NCBI GenBank assembly: GCA_936940865.1 | Contig: CAKZJB010000189.1 | Coordinates: forward strand, 1 to 51,107 | Origin: an uncultured Asticcacaulis sp. | GTDB lineage: Bacteria; Pseudomonadota; Alphaproteobacteria; Caulobacterales; Caulobacteraceae | DNA length: 51,107 nucleotides | Direction of reading: 5' to 3' | Shown: positions 34,724 through 43,744 of the stretch, piece after piece | How positions within the stretch are numbered: the stretch's first letter is position 1 | Layout of the letters: every line of letters begins with the position of its first letter | Made by a program: the position numbers and the translations under genes | The notes under the pieces: generated by a model | What the model saw: only the letters and a program-made list of their open reading frames with translations | Database searches by the model: none | Told to the model about the DNA's origin: nothing

Positions 34724-35242
34724 TCACCCCGCCATGCGAGGGTGAGGCATGGCCATCTGGTCGAGCCTGAGACAGATGTCGGCCTCGTCGAACGCCGCAG
34801 GCCCGAGGCGTGCCACTGCCTCAATCCGGCTCGTCAGGACGGCGAACATTGCCTCATAGGCCTGTGCGATCATCGCCTTGCCGTCAAGGCGTTCGCGCGG
34901 GTCCTCAAGGCACCAGTCGACGATGACCGTTCCCTGCCGGCAGGGTGGCCAGCGCCCGCCTGCCGGCACGCCCGGAGACAGGCGGACGATGGCGTCGAAG
35001 GGGGGAATGTAGCGGCTGATCATGGCCTCGACCGGCTTGGTCGCCAGCCAGCCGGTGTTATAGTGCATCCGGTGGAGCAGCCCCAAAGCGTAGGGACTGA
35101 CCGCGGCCACAGGATCGAAACCGGCGGAAAAACCTTCGAAACGCCCGGCCCCCAGACGGTTGAGCAGAGCTTCGGCCAGGATGGAGCGCGCCGAATTGCC
35201 GGCATCGACGAAGAGAATGTTAATGATCCGCGACTCGCTCAT
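34724..35242 (-). CDS. Arsenate-reductase / LMW-phosphatase-like protein lacking the catalytic Cys
   Basis: A 172-residue protein with the LMW-PTP/ArsC fold signature, but the P-loop reads FVDAGNSARSILAEAL where active enzymes have a Cys at the aspartate position (CxxGNSARS). The codon is GAT, two changes from a Cys codon. The later DIVRLSPGVP-like region normally carrying the catalytic Asp is also altered (DAIVRLSPGV). It probably cannot act as a phosphatase or reductase and may bind phosphate or arsenate as a sensor. It is near, but not certainly in an operon with, the ArsR gene. Confidence 0.72.
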   Translation of the reverse strand: MSESRIINILFVDAGNSARSILAEALLNRLGAGRFEGFSAGFDPVAAVSPYALGLLHRMHYNTGWLATKPVEAMISRYIPPFDAIVRLSPGVPAGGRWPPCRQGTVIVDWCLEDPRERLDGKAMIAQAYEAMFAVLTSRIEAVARLGPAAFDEADICLRLDQMAMPHPRMAG

Positions 35243-35362
35243 GCGGGAAGAGCGTACGGGACAAGGCTTTATTCCGGCCTTTATGAAATAGGTTAATCGC
35301 CGTTAGTCATCGCGACCTGCCGCAAGGCAATCCTTTTGCCGGGCGCGGCAAGACCGCATTCG

Positions 35363-36310
35363 TCAGCCGCAAGCGTACCGCATGGCGACGTCGCACCGTT
35401 CATACCGGGCGCCATAGCGAGCCATGATGTCGGCGTCGTGGCGGAATCCCAGCTTTTCGTAAAGGTGTATCGCAGCTTCGCAGCGGGCGTTGGTCAGGAG
35501 GTACAGCGTCTCGACCTGCATGGCCTTCGCGCGCTCGATCATGGCAGCCAGCAGGAATTCGCCGGCCTTCAGCCCCCGCGCCCGCGACCGCACGCCCATC
35601 TTGGTCAGCTCGAAGGCGCCCTCGCCGGTCTTCTGCAGAGCGCAGGTCCCAACGATCCCCAAGCCTTCGGCGTCGACGAACAGGATGACGCCGCCGGGCC
35701 CGAGAATCCGCGTCTCGGGATTGCGCAGCACCTCGACATCGGTCGCCTCCAGCTTGAACATGGCGCTTATCCATTCGGCATTGATGTCGTGGAAATCCTG
35801 CGCCAAATCGGGCGTGTATTCGCGGATCATCAGGCCTGGAAGCGCCGACTCGCCCGCCCGGTCGTACAAGGATCGCGCCTCAAGCGCAGCCTCGATGTTC
35901 GCCACCAGGCCGAGAAAATCGCCATCGAGCTCCGCGAAAATGCCGTTCACCGCAGTGGCGATCCTTGGCAGTGCCTGGTGCCGGGCGCGCGCCATGGCGG
36001 CCTGCCCTTCGTCCGTCAGCGAAATCAGGCGTTGACGCTGGTCTTCGCCGCGCGCGGACTGAACAAGGCCCATATCGACCAGCTGGCCTATGCCGCGCGT
36101 AATGCCGGGCTGGCTGGTGCCGACGGCGTCGACCAGCTGGCCGACGGTCATGGGCGCGCGGTCGAGCGCCACCAGCAACGGCATATGCGCCGGCTGTACC
36201 GGCAGGCCGGCTTCGTTGACGATGCGTGCGGCGTCGGCCTGCAGCCGTTCGGCCAGGCGCTTCAGGCGGCTGCCAAGAAAGACGGGTCCCATACCGGCGA
36301 TGATATCCAT
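35363..36310 (-). CDS. MarR-type regulator fused to a GNAT acetyltransferase
   Basis: A 315-residue fusion. Residues 1-150 form a MarR winged helix (VGQLVDAVGTSQPGITRGI and RQRLISLTDEGQAAM). Residues 165-315 form a GNAT domain with TKMGVRSRARGLKAGEFLL as the acetyl-CoA loop and AIHLYEKLGFR as motif B. Such fusions occur in many bacteria; their targets are unknown. ATG at 36310 has GGAGG five bases upstream. Two adjoining palindromes lie at 36327-36351, just upstream, and are good candidates for autoregulation. Confidence 0.85.
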   Translation of the reverse strand: MDIIAGMGPVFLGSRLKRLAERLQADAARIVNEAGLPVQPAHMPLLVALDRAPMTVGQLVDAVGTSQPGITRGIGQLVDMGLVQSARGEDQRQRLISLTDEGQAAMARARHQALPRIATAVNGIFAELDGDFLGLVANIEAALEARSLYDRAGESALPGLMIREYTPDLAQDFHDINAEWISAMFKLEATDVEVLRNPETRILGPGGVILFVDAEGLGIVGTCALQKTGEGAFELTKMGVRSRARGLKAGEFLLAAMIERAKAMQVETLYLLTNARCEAAIHLYEKLGFRHDADIMARYGARYERCDVAMRYACG

Positions 36311-36326
36311 GGCCGCCTCCAAAAAC

Positions 36327-36351
36327 ATAACGCGTTATATATCGCGATATA
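36327..36351. promoter_or_regulatory. Two adjoining palindromes, candidate MarR operator
   Basis: ATAACGCGTTAT (36327-36338) and TATATCGCGATATA (36338-36351) are both perfect palindromes sharing one base. They lie 17 to 41 bases upstream of the regulator start, where bound protein would block its promoter. Confidence 0.65.
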
Positions 36352-36390
36352 CAAGACCCGTTTCGAAGAGTTTGCAAGGACGCAGGCAAA

Positions 36391-36424
36391 AAAAAGCCCG
36401 CCATGAGAGGATGGCGGGCTTTTT
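36391..36424 (-). terminator. Intrinsic terminator of ctrA
   Basis: AAAAGCCCGCCAT and ATGGCGGGCTTTT form a long stem around a six-base loop, with T-runs readable in both directions. It is 19 bases after the ctrA stop. Confidence 0.9.
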
Positions 36425-36442
36425 CGTAAAATTTTGTCGCGT

Positions 36443-37144
<702 letters not shown>

Positions 37145-37553
37145 ATAAGCCCCTCCCGGCTTCGTGGGTAACAGGTTAAGCAGGAGGCAAGGGACCTCCG
37201 CCCGTTCCCCGTCATGCTAAACAGGAAATCACTTAAGATTCGTTAAGCTTAACACCTGAGTGTCCGGCGTAAGGTGATTTGCGAATCGGGGGCAAGAGTC
37301 TCGAGTCAACGAATTTGCTTACTCACAGGATTTTTACGGCCATTTTTTGACAATGAGTCTTTTGAATCACACAGTTGCGTGACGACCCGGCGTAAGAATT
37401 CTGTCGCCGCCTCGCCCGAAAGGCGAAAACGGCGACCCGTTCAAACCTTGAATTTGCTGCTTTTTGGCGAAAATTTCCGCCATGGTTTGGCCGCAGGACT
37501 TACCAAAAAATTGTAAGCGAGGCGGTTTCGGGCCGGGGCCTTAAGACTTTGGC
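37145..37553. promoter_or_regulatory. ctrA promoter region with CtrA-like boxes and six GANTC sites
   Basis: About 410 bases without a supported gene. TTAA occurs at 37233-37236, 37243-37246 and 37249-37252 (first pair spaced six bases). GANTC, the target of the cell-cycle methylase CcrM, occurs at 37237-37241, 37283-37287, 37296-37300, 37303-37307, 37355-37359 and 37364-37368. In Caulobacter the methylation state of GANTC in the ctrA P1 promoter gates transcription to the replicated chromosome. The phosphodiester glycosidase gene ends at the right side. Confidence 0.75.
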
Positions 37554-38516
37554 TTAAGATTTCGGCTCCACGGCCAGCACCACGGGCAGCCCCCAGTCCT
37601 GCTCGAGCGGCCAACGCAGCACACTGATGGTCGCGTCGTGCGGCTGCGCTTCGACGGTGGCATGGACGTCGCGGCGGAATGGCCCTAAGCGCTCGCCGCG
37701 GCAGGCTATCGGCCCGCCGTCGAGATTGAGCGCGGTCCGGATATCGAGCGGCGAGCTTTTTAGAAACGCCGCCAGCCGGCTGAGCGAGAAGAAGCCGGCC
37801 CTGGTCGAACCGACGATGATATGTCCGCTGCCATCCTGGGCCACGAAGGTCCGGTTGGCCAGCCAGTTGCTGGCGACCGTCACGCGTGTCTGGCCATCCT
37901 CGCCGATCAGCATGGGATAGGAGACCATGGCGTTCGTGCTCCCTTTCAGCGCCGCCTGCCACGGCTGGTGCTGAAGATCGACGACGGCCGCGCCATTGTC
38001 GTTGACAACAAAAGCGCCGGCCCTGGCGTCGTAGGTCCGGGGTCCCAAGGGCTCCCCGTCCCTGACGAATGGCGTGTCAGGCAGGCCCTTCTTGTCGAAA
38101 TAACTGCCATTGACGATCAGCACGGCCCTGGGCAGCGCCTTTTGCCACTGCTTGATATTCCTGCCTTCCGGCGCATTGCGCGCGATGAAACGATACCGCG
38201 CCGGATCGATGCGGCTGAGGATCAGGCGGTCGACTTGCGTGCCGCCAAGCATCACCGGGACGTCGGTCACTTCATAGCCAGGCGCCACCGCCTTCCAGGC
38301 AAAGGCGCCGGCCGTGGCCTTGTCGGCGTCGGGACGTAGGGCGGCTTTGACCGAGGCGTCGAGGCTTGCGTCATCCTTCGGCACATCGATCCAGTAGTTG
38401 CCGCCGGTATGGGCGATGACGCCGAAGCCGTAGGCGCCATGGCCGCACCAGATCCACGCCCCGCCCGCCACGATTATCGCCGCGGCCACGACCGCGGACA
38501 TTTGCCACCGCTTCAT
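37554..38516 (-). CDS. Phosphodiester glycosidase (NAGPA-like) family protein
   Basis: A 320-residue protein with one N-terminal membrane anchor or signal (VVAAAIIVAGGAWIW), then a domain with the family motifs VNGSYFDKKG and TALNLDGGPIACRG. The founding member, NAGPA, removes GlcNAc from a phosphodiester; bacterial members act on phosphodiester-linked sugars, with few characterised. The protein is probably periplasmic. ATG at 38516 follows GAGGGG and begins seven bases after the helicase stop, so the two are likely co-transcribed. Confidence 0.78.
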   Translation of the reverse strand: MKRWQMSAVVAAAIIVAGGAWIWCGHGAYGFGVIAHTGGNYWIDVPKDDASLDASVKAALRPDADKATAGAFAWKAVAPGYEVTDVPVMLGGTQVDRLILSRIDPARYRFIARNAPEGRNIKQWQKALPRAVLIVNGSYFDKKGLPDTPFVRDGEPLGPRTYDARAGAFVVNDNGAAVVDLQHQPWQAALKGSTNAMVSYPMLIGEDGQTRVTVASNWLANRTFVAQDGSGHIIVGSTRAGFFSLSRLAAFLKSSPLDIRTALNLDGGPIACRGERLGPFRRDVHATVEAQPHDATISVLRWPLEQDWGLPVVLAVEPKS

Positions 38517-38523
38517 TGTCCCC

Positions 38524-40470
38524 TCACAACGTTTCGAAACCGCAGTCCCGCAAGTAATCGCAGGTTCCATCATAAAAGTGCGGCGGGCGTGTGGCGTCAG
38601 AGGCGTCGCCATTCGGCACGAAGACGACCAGCCCCTGGCGCGCCCGGGTCAGGATGACGCGATAGGCATTCTTCAGGTATCTCTGACGCCAGTCATCGTT
38701 GATCGACTGCCACCGCGTGCCCTTGAAGTTAAGGGTACGCCAGCCTTCGTCATAGCGCAGGTCAGCGTCCCAGCAGACGCCCGTCCAGTCGAGCTCCAGG
38801 CCCTGAATATCGAATTCGCTGGCCGCCTCTTCGAGCGCGAACGAAGACCGCACGTCGTCCCGGCCGTTCAGGAACCAGTTGGCCGGATCGATCGACGCCT
38901 TGATATGCAGGCCTTCGGGCCGCAGACGGTGCGCACCCGACGAAGCGACGAGGCCATAACGTTCGGAACCGCGCGCCTTCGATTTCAGCCACGCCCGCGC
39001 CGCCCCGAGATCGCGCGTCAGCATGAGCGGATATTTGTCGAGCCTGGCCACGGCCGCGCGCGCCGCGGCGGCGTCACCGTTCAGCACGTGCGACATAAAG
39101 TCCGACAGCGTCTCGGCGCGAAACGAGCGCATAGAGACACCGAGGTGCAGGTCGGGGCTCGGCGTGACCTGCTCCGACGCGATAAAGGCTTTGGCGTCTT
39201 GATGAAGATCGTAATCGGGATGTTCGATCTGGTCGGAAACATGGACGCGCCAGTGCGGGAAGCGGTCGCGGATTGCCGCCATCCATTCCGACAGGCCGGC
39301 CTCGCCCGTATTGATTTCCTGGCCGCCGCCGACCAGGCAGACGACCGTGCACCAGTCGGAATGACGATCCATGACCGAAAGCAGGAATTCAGGCTCCGAC
39401 ATGTCGAAGTCGGGAATGTTGCGCTTGGCCTGCATGAACTTCGACGCCTGCGCCCGTGTCCACGCGCGCTGGGCCTCGTCGAAGACAACGACATGGTCGG
39501 ACGGCACGGTGTCGTTGCCGGCATAGTCATCGCGAAAATTATGGATGTTCTGGATAAAGGCCGCGACATGGCGCGCGGCCGTGGCCTTGCTTACGCCCGT
39601 CCGTTCGCAGGTGTCGCGCGCCAACGCCTCACGCAGGACCTCGACCAGCGGCCCGTTGCCGGTCAGGTAGGTGGCGTGTTCGCTGACATCGGCGTCCTGC
39701 CGGCGCGTGGCGACGGTCAGACCCGCCAGGGTCTTGCCGGCGCCCGGCACGCCGGTAATGAAGCAGACCGATTTCAAGCCTTGCGCGCGCGACGCATCGA
39801 TAACGGTGGAGATCGCATCCTGCGTTCGGCCGAGATTGACGGCATCGGCGTCCGAACGCGCGATCTCCTTGACGTCATGCCGTGAATAGAGCGCCCGGGC
39901 CGCCTCGACGATGGTGGGCGTCGGGCGATAGCCGCTGTTCACCCAGGCATCCGCGTCGAACGCCGCGCTATGGCGGGCGGAAACCAGCCGCAGGACCTCG
40001 CCCAGGTCGCGGCTGGTGACACAGAGCGGCTTCGACACCAGATCGAAGGCCAGTTCCATCTGGACGTCGCGAGATATGTCCGCGCGCGTCGGGACCAGGA
40101 TCGGCACGATCGCCAGGTCGTGGCTGCCGCTATGGAAGTTCTTGAGGTCCAGCGCATAGTCCTCGACCTGTTCCAGCGCATGGCGGTCGAAGCTATCGCT
40201 GCCGACCTTGAACTCAATGACGAAAACACAATCGCCGATCAGCGCCACGGCGTCGGCGCGCTTACCCATGCGCGGAATGGCGAATTCCAGAAAGAGGGTG
40301 AAATCAGGAATATCCCTCAGCGCTACGCGCAGGACGGCAATCTGCGCCAGCCACGCACCCTTCTGCGCCTGTTCCAGCGCGAAATTGTGCCATCGCGCCA
40401 ATTCGCCCAGGATATGGGCGTCGGAATGGCTGTCGAATTGCGCCTTGCCGGCTGCGTAACAGGCACGCAT
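38524..40470 (-). CDS. DUF2075 helicase with N-terminal nuclease-like domain
   Basis: A 648-residue protein. Residues 1-170 resemble a PD-(D/E)xK nuclease core: RADAVALIGD supplies an Asp, VFVIEFKVG gives the ExK, and QVEDYALDLKNFH follows. Residues ~200-645 form an SF1-like helicase of the DUF2075 type with Walker A GVPGAGKT, Walker B VVVFDEAQRAW and the C-terminal arginine motif RVILTRARQGLVVFVP. The start ATG at 40470 (MRACYAAG) fits the family start; a TTG at 40485 is possible. Similar nuclease-helicase proteins, such as Nhi, act against phage. Whether this one does is untested. Confidence 0.75.
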   Translation of the reverse strand: MRACYAAGKAQFDSHSDAHILGELARWHNFALEQAQKGAWLAQIAVLRVALRDIPDFTLFLEFAIPRMGKRADAVALIGDCVFVIEFKVGSDSFDRHALEQVEDYALDLKNFHSGSHDLAIVPILVPTRADISRDVQMELAFDLVSKPLCVTSRDLGEVLRLVSARHSAAFDADAWVNSGYRPTPTIVEAARALYSRHDVKEIARSDADAVNLGRTQDAISTVIDASRAQGLKSVCFITGVPGAGKTLAGLTVATRRQDADVSEHATYLTGNGPLVEVLREALARDTCERTGVSKATAARHVAAFIQNIHNFRDDYAGNDTVPSDHVVVFDEAQRAWTRAQASKFMQAKRNIPDFDMSEPEFLLSVMDRHSDWCTVVCLVGGGQEINTGEAGLSEWMAAIRDRFPHWRVHVSDQIEHPDYDLHQDAKAFIASEQVTPSPDLHLGVSMRSFRAETLSDFMSHVLNGDAAAARAAVARLDKYPLMLTRDLGAARAWLKSKARGSERYGLVASSGAHRLRPEGLHIKASIDPANWFLNGRDDVRSSFALEEAASEFDIQGLELDWTGVCWDADLRYDEGWRTLNFKGTRWQSINDDWRQRYLKNAYRVILTRARQGLVVFVPNGDASDATRPPHFYDGTCDYLRDCGFETL

Positions 40471-40652
40471 GCGATCAGAGCTCAAGCGTCTGGATCACCG
40501 TGGATTTCAACATCGCCTCCCCTCCTCACGCGGAACAGTGTGTGGACGGCCGCAGTGTTCGTGGCAAGGCTTATTTGTGCCTGCGTCGCGGCCGACAGGG
40601 ATGGAGGATCGTGGTGGACGCGGCGGCCCGTGACGGGCCGGATATCCGCGTT

Positions 40653-41537
40653 TCACGTCGCCCTTGCCCTGTGGGCAGGAATGACGGGCTTCAGCGGGGC
40701 TGCCACGGCGGCCGCCTCGGGCAAGCCGGCCTGGGCGACATCCAGGCCCTGCGGCGAAAACTGCACCTGACGCATTCCTTGCCCCAGGACATCGGCAGAC
40801 AGAGTTAGCTTTTGAGAGCGGCTGGCCTGCGAGATAAACGCCTCGGGACTGGCGATGAACAGCATGTCCTGCCCCGCCAGCAGCGGGTCCCCGGACGGAC
40901 GGGGAGCGCACGGCAACGTCTCGGGCCTGGCGCCGTCGAACCGGGCCTTTATCGTGCCGTTCGCCGCCGCGCTGCAGGTGAACTGTCCGTCGATCTTGAT
41001 GGCCACGGTGATGCCGTCGGCCCGGCTGCGGACAATCAGGGCGCCTGGTATCCTGTCGCCGGTCGCGTCGGTGTCATCGCTCATCAGCGTCGAGACGCGA
41101 ACCGAGCCGGCGTCGTCGCTCTCCTGACTGTAGATCCAACCCTGCGGTGCGGCGGTCGTGGCCGACGCCGCAACGGCGGTAGTGGACCGGGACATATGCT
41201 GCCAGCCGAGCGTGCCGAACATCGCCAGGGCGGCCAGACCGCTGACCGCCAGGCCGACATTGCCATTGACGGGAAGCTGGCGCAGGTCGAACCGCTTCCT
41301 CGGCCCTTTTTCACCGTAACCATAGGTGTAATTATATCGATAGTAGATCTTTTGGTACGGCACGGCGTTGCGCCGCAAGGCCTCGCGCAGGCTCCACAGC
41401 CAGCCGATAACGGTGAAGCCGAGCAGGATGTCGACCAGCCAGACGCGCCAGGCGCCAGGATGTCGCCTCCCCGTGGCGACAAGGCCCGGCAAAGCATACA
41501 GAAGGGCGCACAGCAGAATGATCAGAAACACGAGCAT
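40653..41537 (-). CDS. Superinfection-immunity-like membrane protein with periplasmic C-domain
   Basis: The N-terminal 60 residues have the Imm_superinfect pattern: two helices with LYALPGLVATGRRHPGAWRV and LLGFTVIGWLWSLREAL. T4 Imm, which blocks DNA entry of related phage, has a similar fold. A short Tyr-rich cytoplasmic loop (IYYRYNYTYGYG), a third helix and a ~180-residue outer domain with a Cys pair follow. The outer domain matches nothing I know. ATG at 41537 has GGAG six bases upstream. Many chromosomal members of this family have no proven phage role. Confidence 0.6.
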   Translation of the reverse strand: MLVFLIILLCALLYALPGLVATGRRHPGAWRVWLVDILLGFTVIGWLWSLREALRRNAVPYQKIYYRYNYTYGYGEKGPRKRFDLRQLPVNGNVGLAVSGLAALAMFGTLGWQHMSRSTTAVAASATTAAPQGWIYSQESDDAGSVRVSTLMSDDTDATGDRIPGALIVRSRADGITVAIKIDGQFTCSAAANGTIKARFDGARPETLPCAPRPSGDPLLAGQDMLFIASPEAFISQASRSQKLTLSADVLGQGMRQVQFSPQGLDVAQAGLPEAAAVAAPLKPVIPAHRARAT

Positions 41538-41679
41538 CACTCGCTCCTCACATTTTCAGGATGGGCCGAGTCTGCCGTTAGCGGGTGCAAACCAGCAAGA
41601 TTTCCGAGATATACAGGCCTTTATGGGGTTGGCAATGTGGTTTTTGCTGCAATACAGCAAAATTGACGATTGCACGCTG

Positions 41680-41693
41680 TTAACCTTTGTTAA
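41680..41693 (+). promoter_or_regulatory. CtrA-like box before fliI (TTAA-N6-TTAA)
   Basis: TTAACCTTTGTTAA, with a six-base spacer rather than the usual seven. It lies only 16 bases before the annotated fliI start, close enough that the transcript may be leaderless or the true start may be downstream. Confidence 0.45.
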
Positions 41694-41708
41694 CTCCGTT
41701 CGGCTACG

Positions 41709-43049
41709 ATGGACGGCATGCAAGACCTCGTTCAGATCGCCCGCAATATCGACTCGTTACGCGTCTTCGGCCGTGTCGCCGTGGTCAACGGGCTGCTGAT
41801 CGAGGCCAAGGGTGGCTTGAGCTACATGCAGGTCGGCGCGCGCTGCGAAATCATTCGCCGCCACGAAGATCCCCTGCCGGTCGAGGTCGTCGGCTTCCGG
41901 GAGGATCGCGCCCTGATGATGCCCTTCGGTCCGGTCGAGGGCGTCAGTCCCGGCGCCGAAATCCGCGTCTCGTCCGAAGGCGCCAAGGTCTATCCGACGA
42001 CCGCGTGGCTGGGCCGTATCGTCGACAGTTTCGGCGATCCGATCGACGGCCACGGCCCGTTGCCTCAGGGGCCGGAAGGCTATCTTCTCAAGGCGTCGCC
42101 GCCGTCGGCGCATAGCCGCCAGCGCGTGGGCGAACGCCTGAATCTGGGCGTGCGCGCCATGGACGTCTTCACCACCTGCTGCCGCGGCCAGCGTCTCGGC
42201 GTCTTCGCCGGTTCCGGCGTCGGCAAGTCGGTGCTGCTGTCCATGCTGGCGCGCGAAGCCACCTGCGACGCCGTCGTGGTCGGCCTGATCGGCGAACGCG
42301 GCCGCGAGGTACGCGAATTCATCGAAGAGACGCTGGGGCCGGAAGGCCTCAGACGCGCCATCGTGGTCGTGGCGACCTCGGACGAGCCGGCGCTGAAACG
42401 CCGCCAGGCCGCCTATATGACCCTGGCCCTGTCTGAATTCCTCCGCGACCAGGGGCTTGAGGTCCTGTGTCTGATGGACTCGGTGACGCGCTTCGCCATG
42501 GCCCAGCGCGAAATCGGCCTGGCGACGGGCGAACCGCCGACCACCAAGGGCTATACCCCCACCTGTTTCGCCGAACTGCCCAAGCTGCTCGAACGCGCCG
42601 GACCGGGGCCGATCCTGCCCGACGGCACGCAGACCGGTCCGATCACCGGGCTGTTCACCGTGCTGGTCGACGGCGACGACCACAACGAGCCGATCGCCGA
42701 CGCCGTGCGCGGGATTCTCGACGGCCATATCGTCATGAGCCGCTCGATTGCCGAACGCGGCCGCTTCCCCGCCATCGACGTGCTGAAAAGCATCAGCCGG
42801 ACCATGCCCGACTGCCAGACCCTGCCGGAACGCGACATCGTGCGCCAGGCGCGCAAAGTCCTGTCGTCCTATTCCAACATGGAGGAACTGATCCGCATCG
42901 GGGCCTATCGCCAGGGCTCGGACCCGGACGTCGACCGCGCCATAATCCTCAATCCGTCGGTCGAAGAATTTCTTCGCCAGGGCAAGGACGAGTACACGCC
43001 TCTTGACGAGTCCTTTACCCTTTTGGGGGAGATTCTTTCCCAGGCTTAA
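41709..43049 (+). CDS. fliI: Flagellar export ATPase FliI
   Basis: ATPase of the flagellar type III export apparatus at the base of the motor. It is F1-beta-like: Walker A in [15 protein letters not shown], the catalytic Glu region [13 protein letters not shown] and [17 protein letters not shown]. The C-terminus ends [11 protein letters not shown]. The length is 446 residues, as usual. ATG at 41709 is used; ATG at 41718 is equally possible. It pairs with fliJ 33 bp downstream. CtrA activation is expected from Caulobacter. Confidence 0.96.
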   Translation: MDGMQDLVQIARNIDSLRVFGRVAVVNGLLIEAKGGLSYMQVGARCEIIRRHEDPLPVEVVGFREDRALMMPFGPVEGVSPGAEIRVSSEGAKVYPTTAWLGRIVDSFGDPIDGHGPLPQGPEGYLLKASPPSAHSRQRVGERLNLGVRAMDVFTTCCRGQRLGVFAGSGVGKSVLLSMLAREATCDAVVVGLIGERGREVREFIEETLGPEGLRRAIVVVATSDEPALKRRQAAYMTLALSEFLRDQGLEVLCLMDSVTRFAMAQREIGLATGEPPTTKGYTPTCFAELPKLLERAGPGPILPDGTQTGPITGLFTVLVDGDDHNEPIADAVRGILDGHIVMSRSIAERGRFPAIDVLKSISRTMPDCQTLPERDIVRQARKVLSSYSNMEELIRIGAYRQGSDPDVDRAIILNPSVEEFLRQGKDEYTPLDESFTLLGEILSQA

Positions 43050-43081
43050 GATTTTTGAATAAGCCGTAAAGGAAGAATACC

Positions 43082-43516
43082 ATGACCAAATGGGCCAAGT
43101 CGCTGATCCGCCTGTCGACCTATGAGGTCGAAACCCTGCAGAAGCGCCTGGCCGAAGTGGTCACCCGCCGCACGCATTTCGAAATGAAGATCGCCACGCT
43201 CGATGCCGAATACGAGCTGGAATGCGCCAGGGCAGCCGCCGACGCCGCCATTGCGCACGTGCTGCCGGCCTACAAGCACGGCTTCAGGCTGCGCCGCGAT
43301 ACCGCCGTCGGCGAACTCGACGTCATCGTTGCCGAAGAGGACGGCATCCGCGACCAGCTGTCGGTCGCCTTCGAAGAGCTGAAGAAGTTCGAGCACGTCG
43401 CCGAGGTCACGCAGCTGAAGCGGATCGCCGCCCAGAAGCGCGCCGAAGACGCCGCGCTCGACGAAGCGGCCCTGCGTATCAGCGCCAACAACGCCAAGGC
43501 CCAGCGCCGGGCTTAA
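43082..43516 (+). CDS. fliJ: Flagellar export chaperone-like protein FliJ
   Basis: A 144-residue coiled-coil protein that sits in the FliI hexamer and assists substrate delivery. It is almost wholly helical with heptad patterns (LIRLSTYEVETLQKRLAEVV, FEELKKFEHVAEVTQLKRIA). Position after fliI confirms the call. A palindromic repeat element follows the stop and may end the fliIJ transcript. Confidence 0.9.
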   Translation: MTKWAKSLIRLSTYEVETLQKRLAEVVTRRTHFEMKIATLDAEYELECARAAADAAIAHVLPAYKHGFRLRRDTAVGELDVIVAEEDGIRDQLSVAFEELKKFEHVAEVTQLKRIAAQKRAEDAALDEAALRISANNAKAQRRA

Positions 43517-43525
43517 ACCGCTTTC

Positions 43526-43729
43526 TTGCACCTCCCCGTTTTCGTAGAAAATGGGGAGGGGGACCACCCGGAGCCCTTGGCGAAGGGTGGTGGTGGGGTT
43601 TCTTACTTTCCTGGGCCACCGATGCCCTAAAAGTAAGCAAGAAACCCCTCCACCACATCTCCTTCGCCATCGCTAACGCGATGCTCACTCGTGCGGTCCC
43701 CCCCATCGCTACGCGACGGGGAGATGCAA
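43526..43729. repeat. Palindromic repeat element, copy 1 (204 bp)
   Basis: Bounded by TTGCACCTCCCCG and, at the other end, CGGGGAGATGCAA, the same 13 bases inverted with one mismatch. Inside, an arm from 43587 to 43610 (GTGGTGG ... CTTAC) pairs with 43629-43656 (four extra bases on the right arm), and CCCC/GGGG arms pair further out. The same core occurs at 50916-51107. It lies between fliJ and the xylanase. Confidence 0.82.
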
Positions 43730-43744
43730 TTCTTTGGGGGTTGA

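Noticed and set aside
43479-43706. Frame inside the palindromic repeat (a similar one lies at 50789-51071)
   Set aside because: The two frames arise from the repeat itself; they have no ribosome site and overlap real genes.
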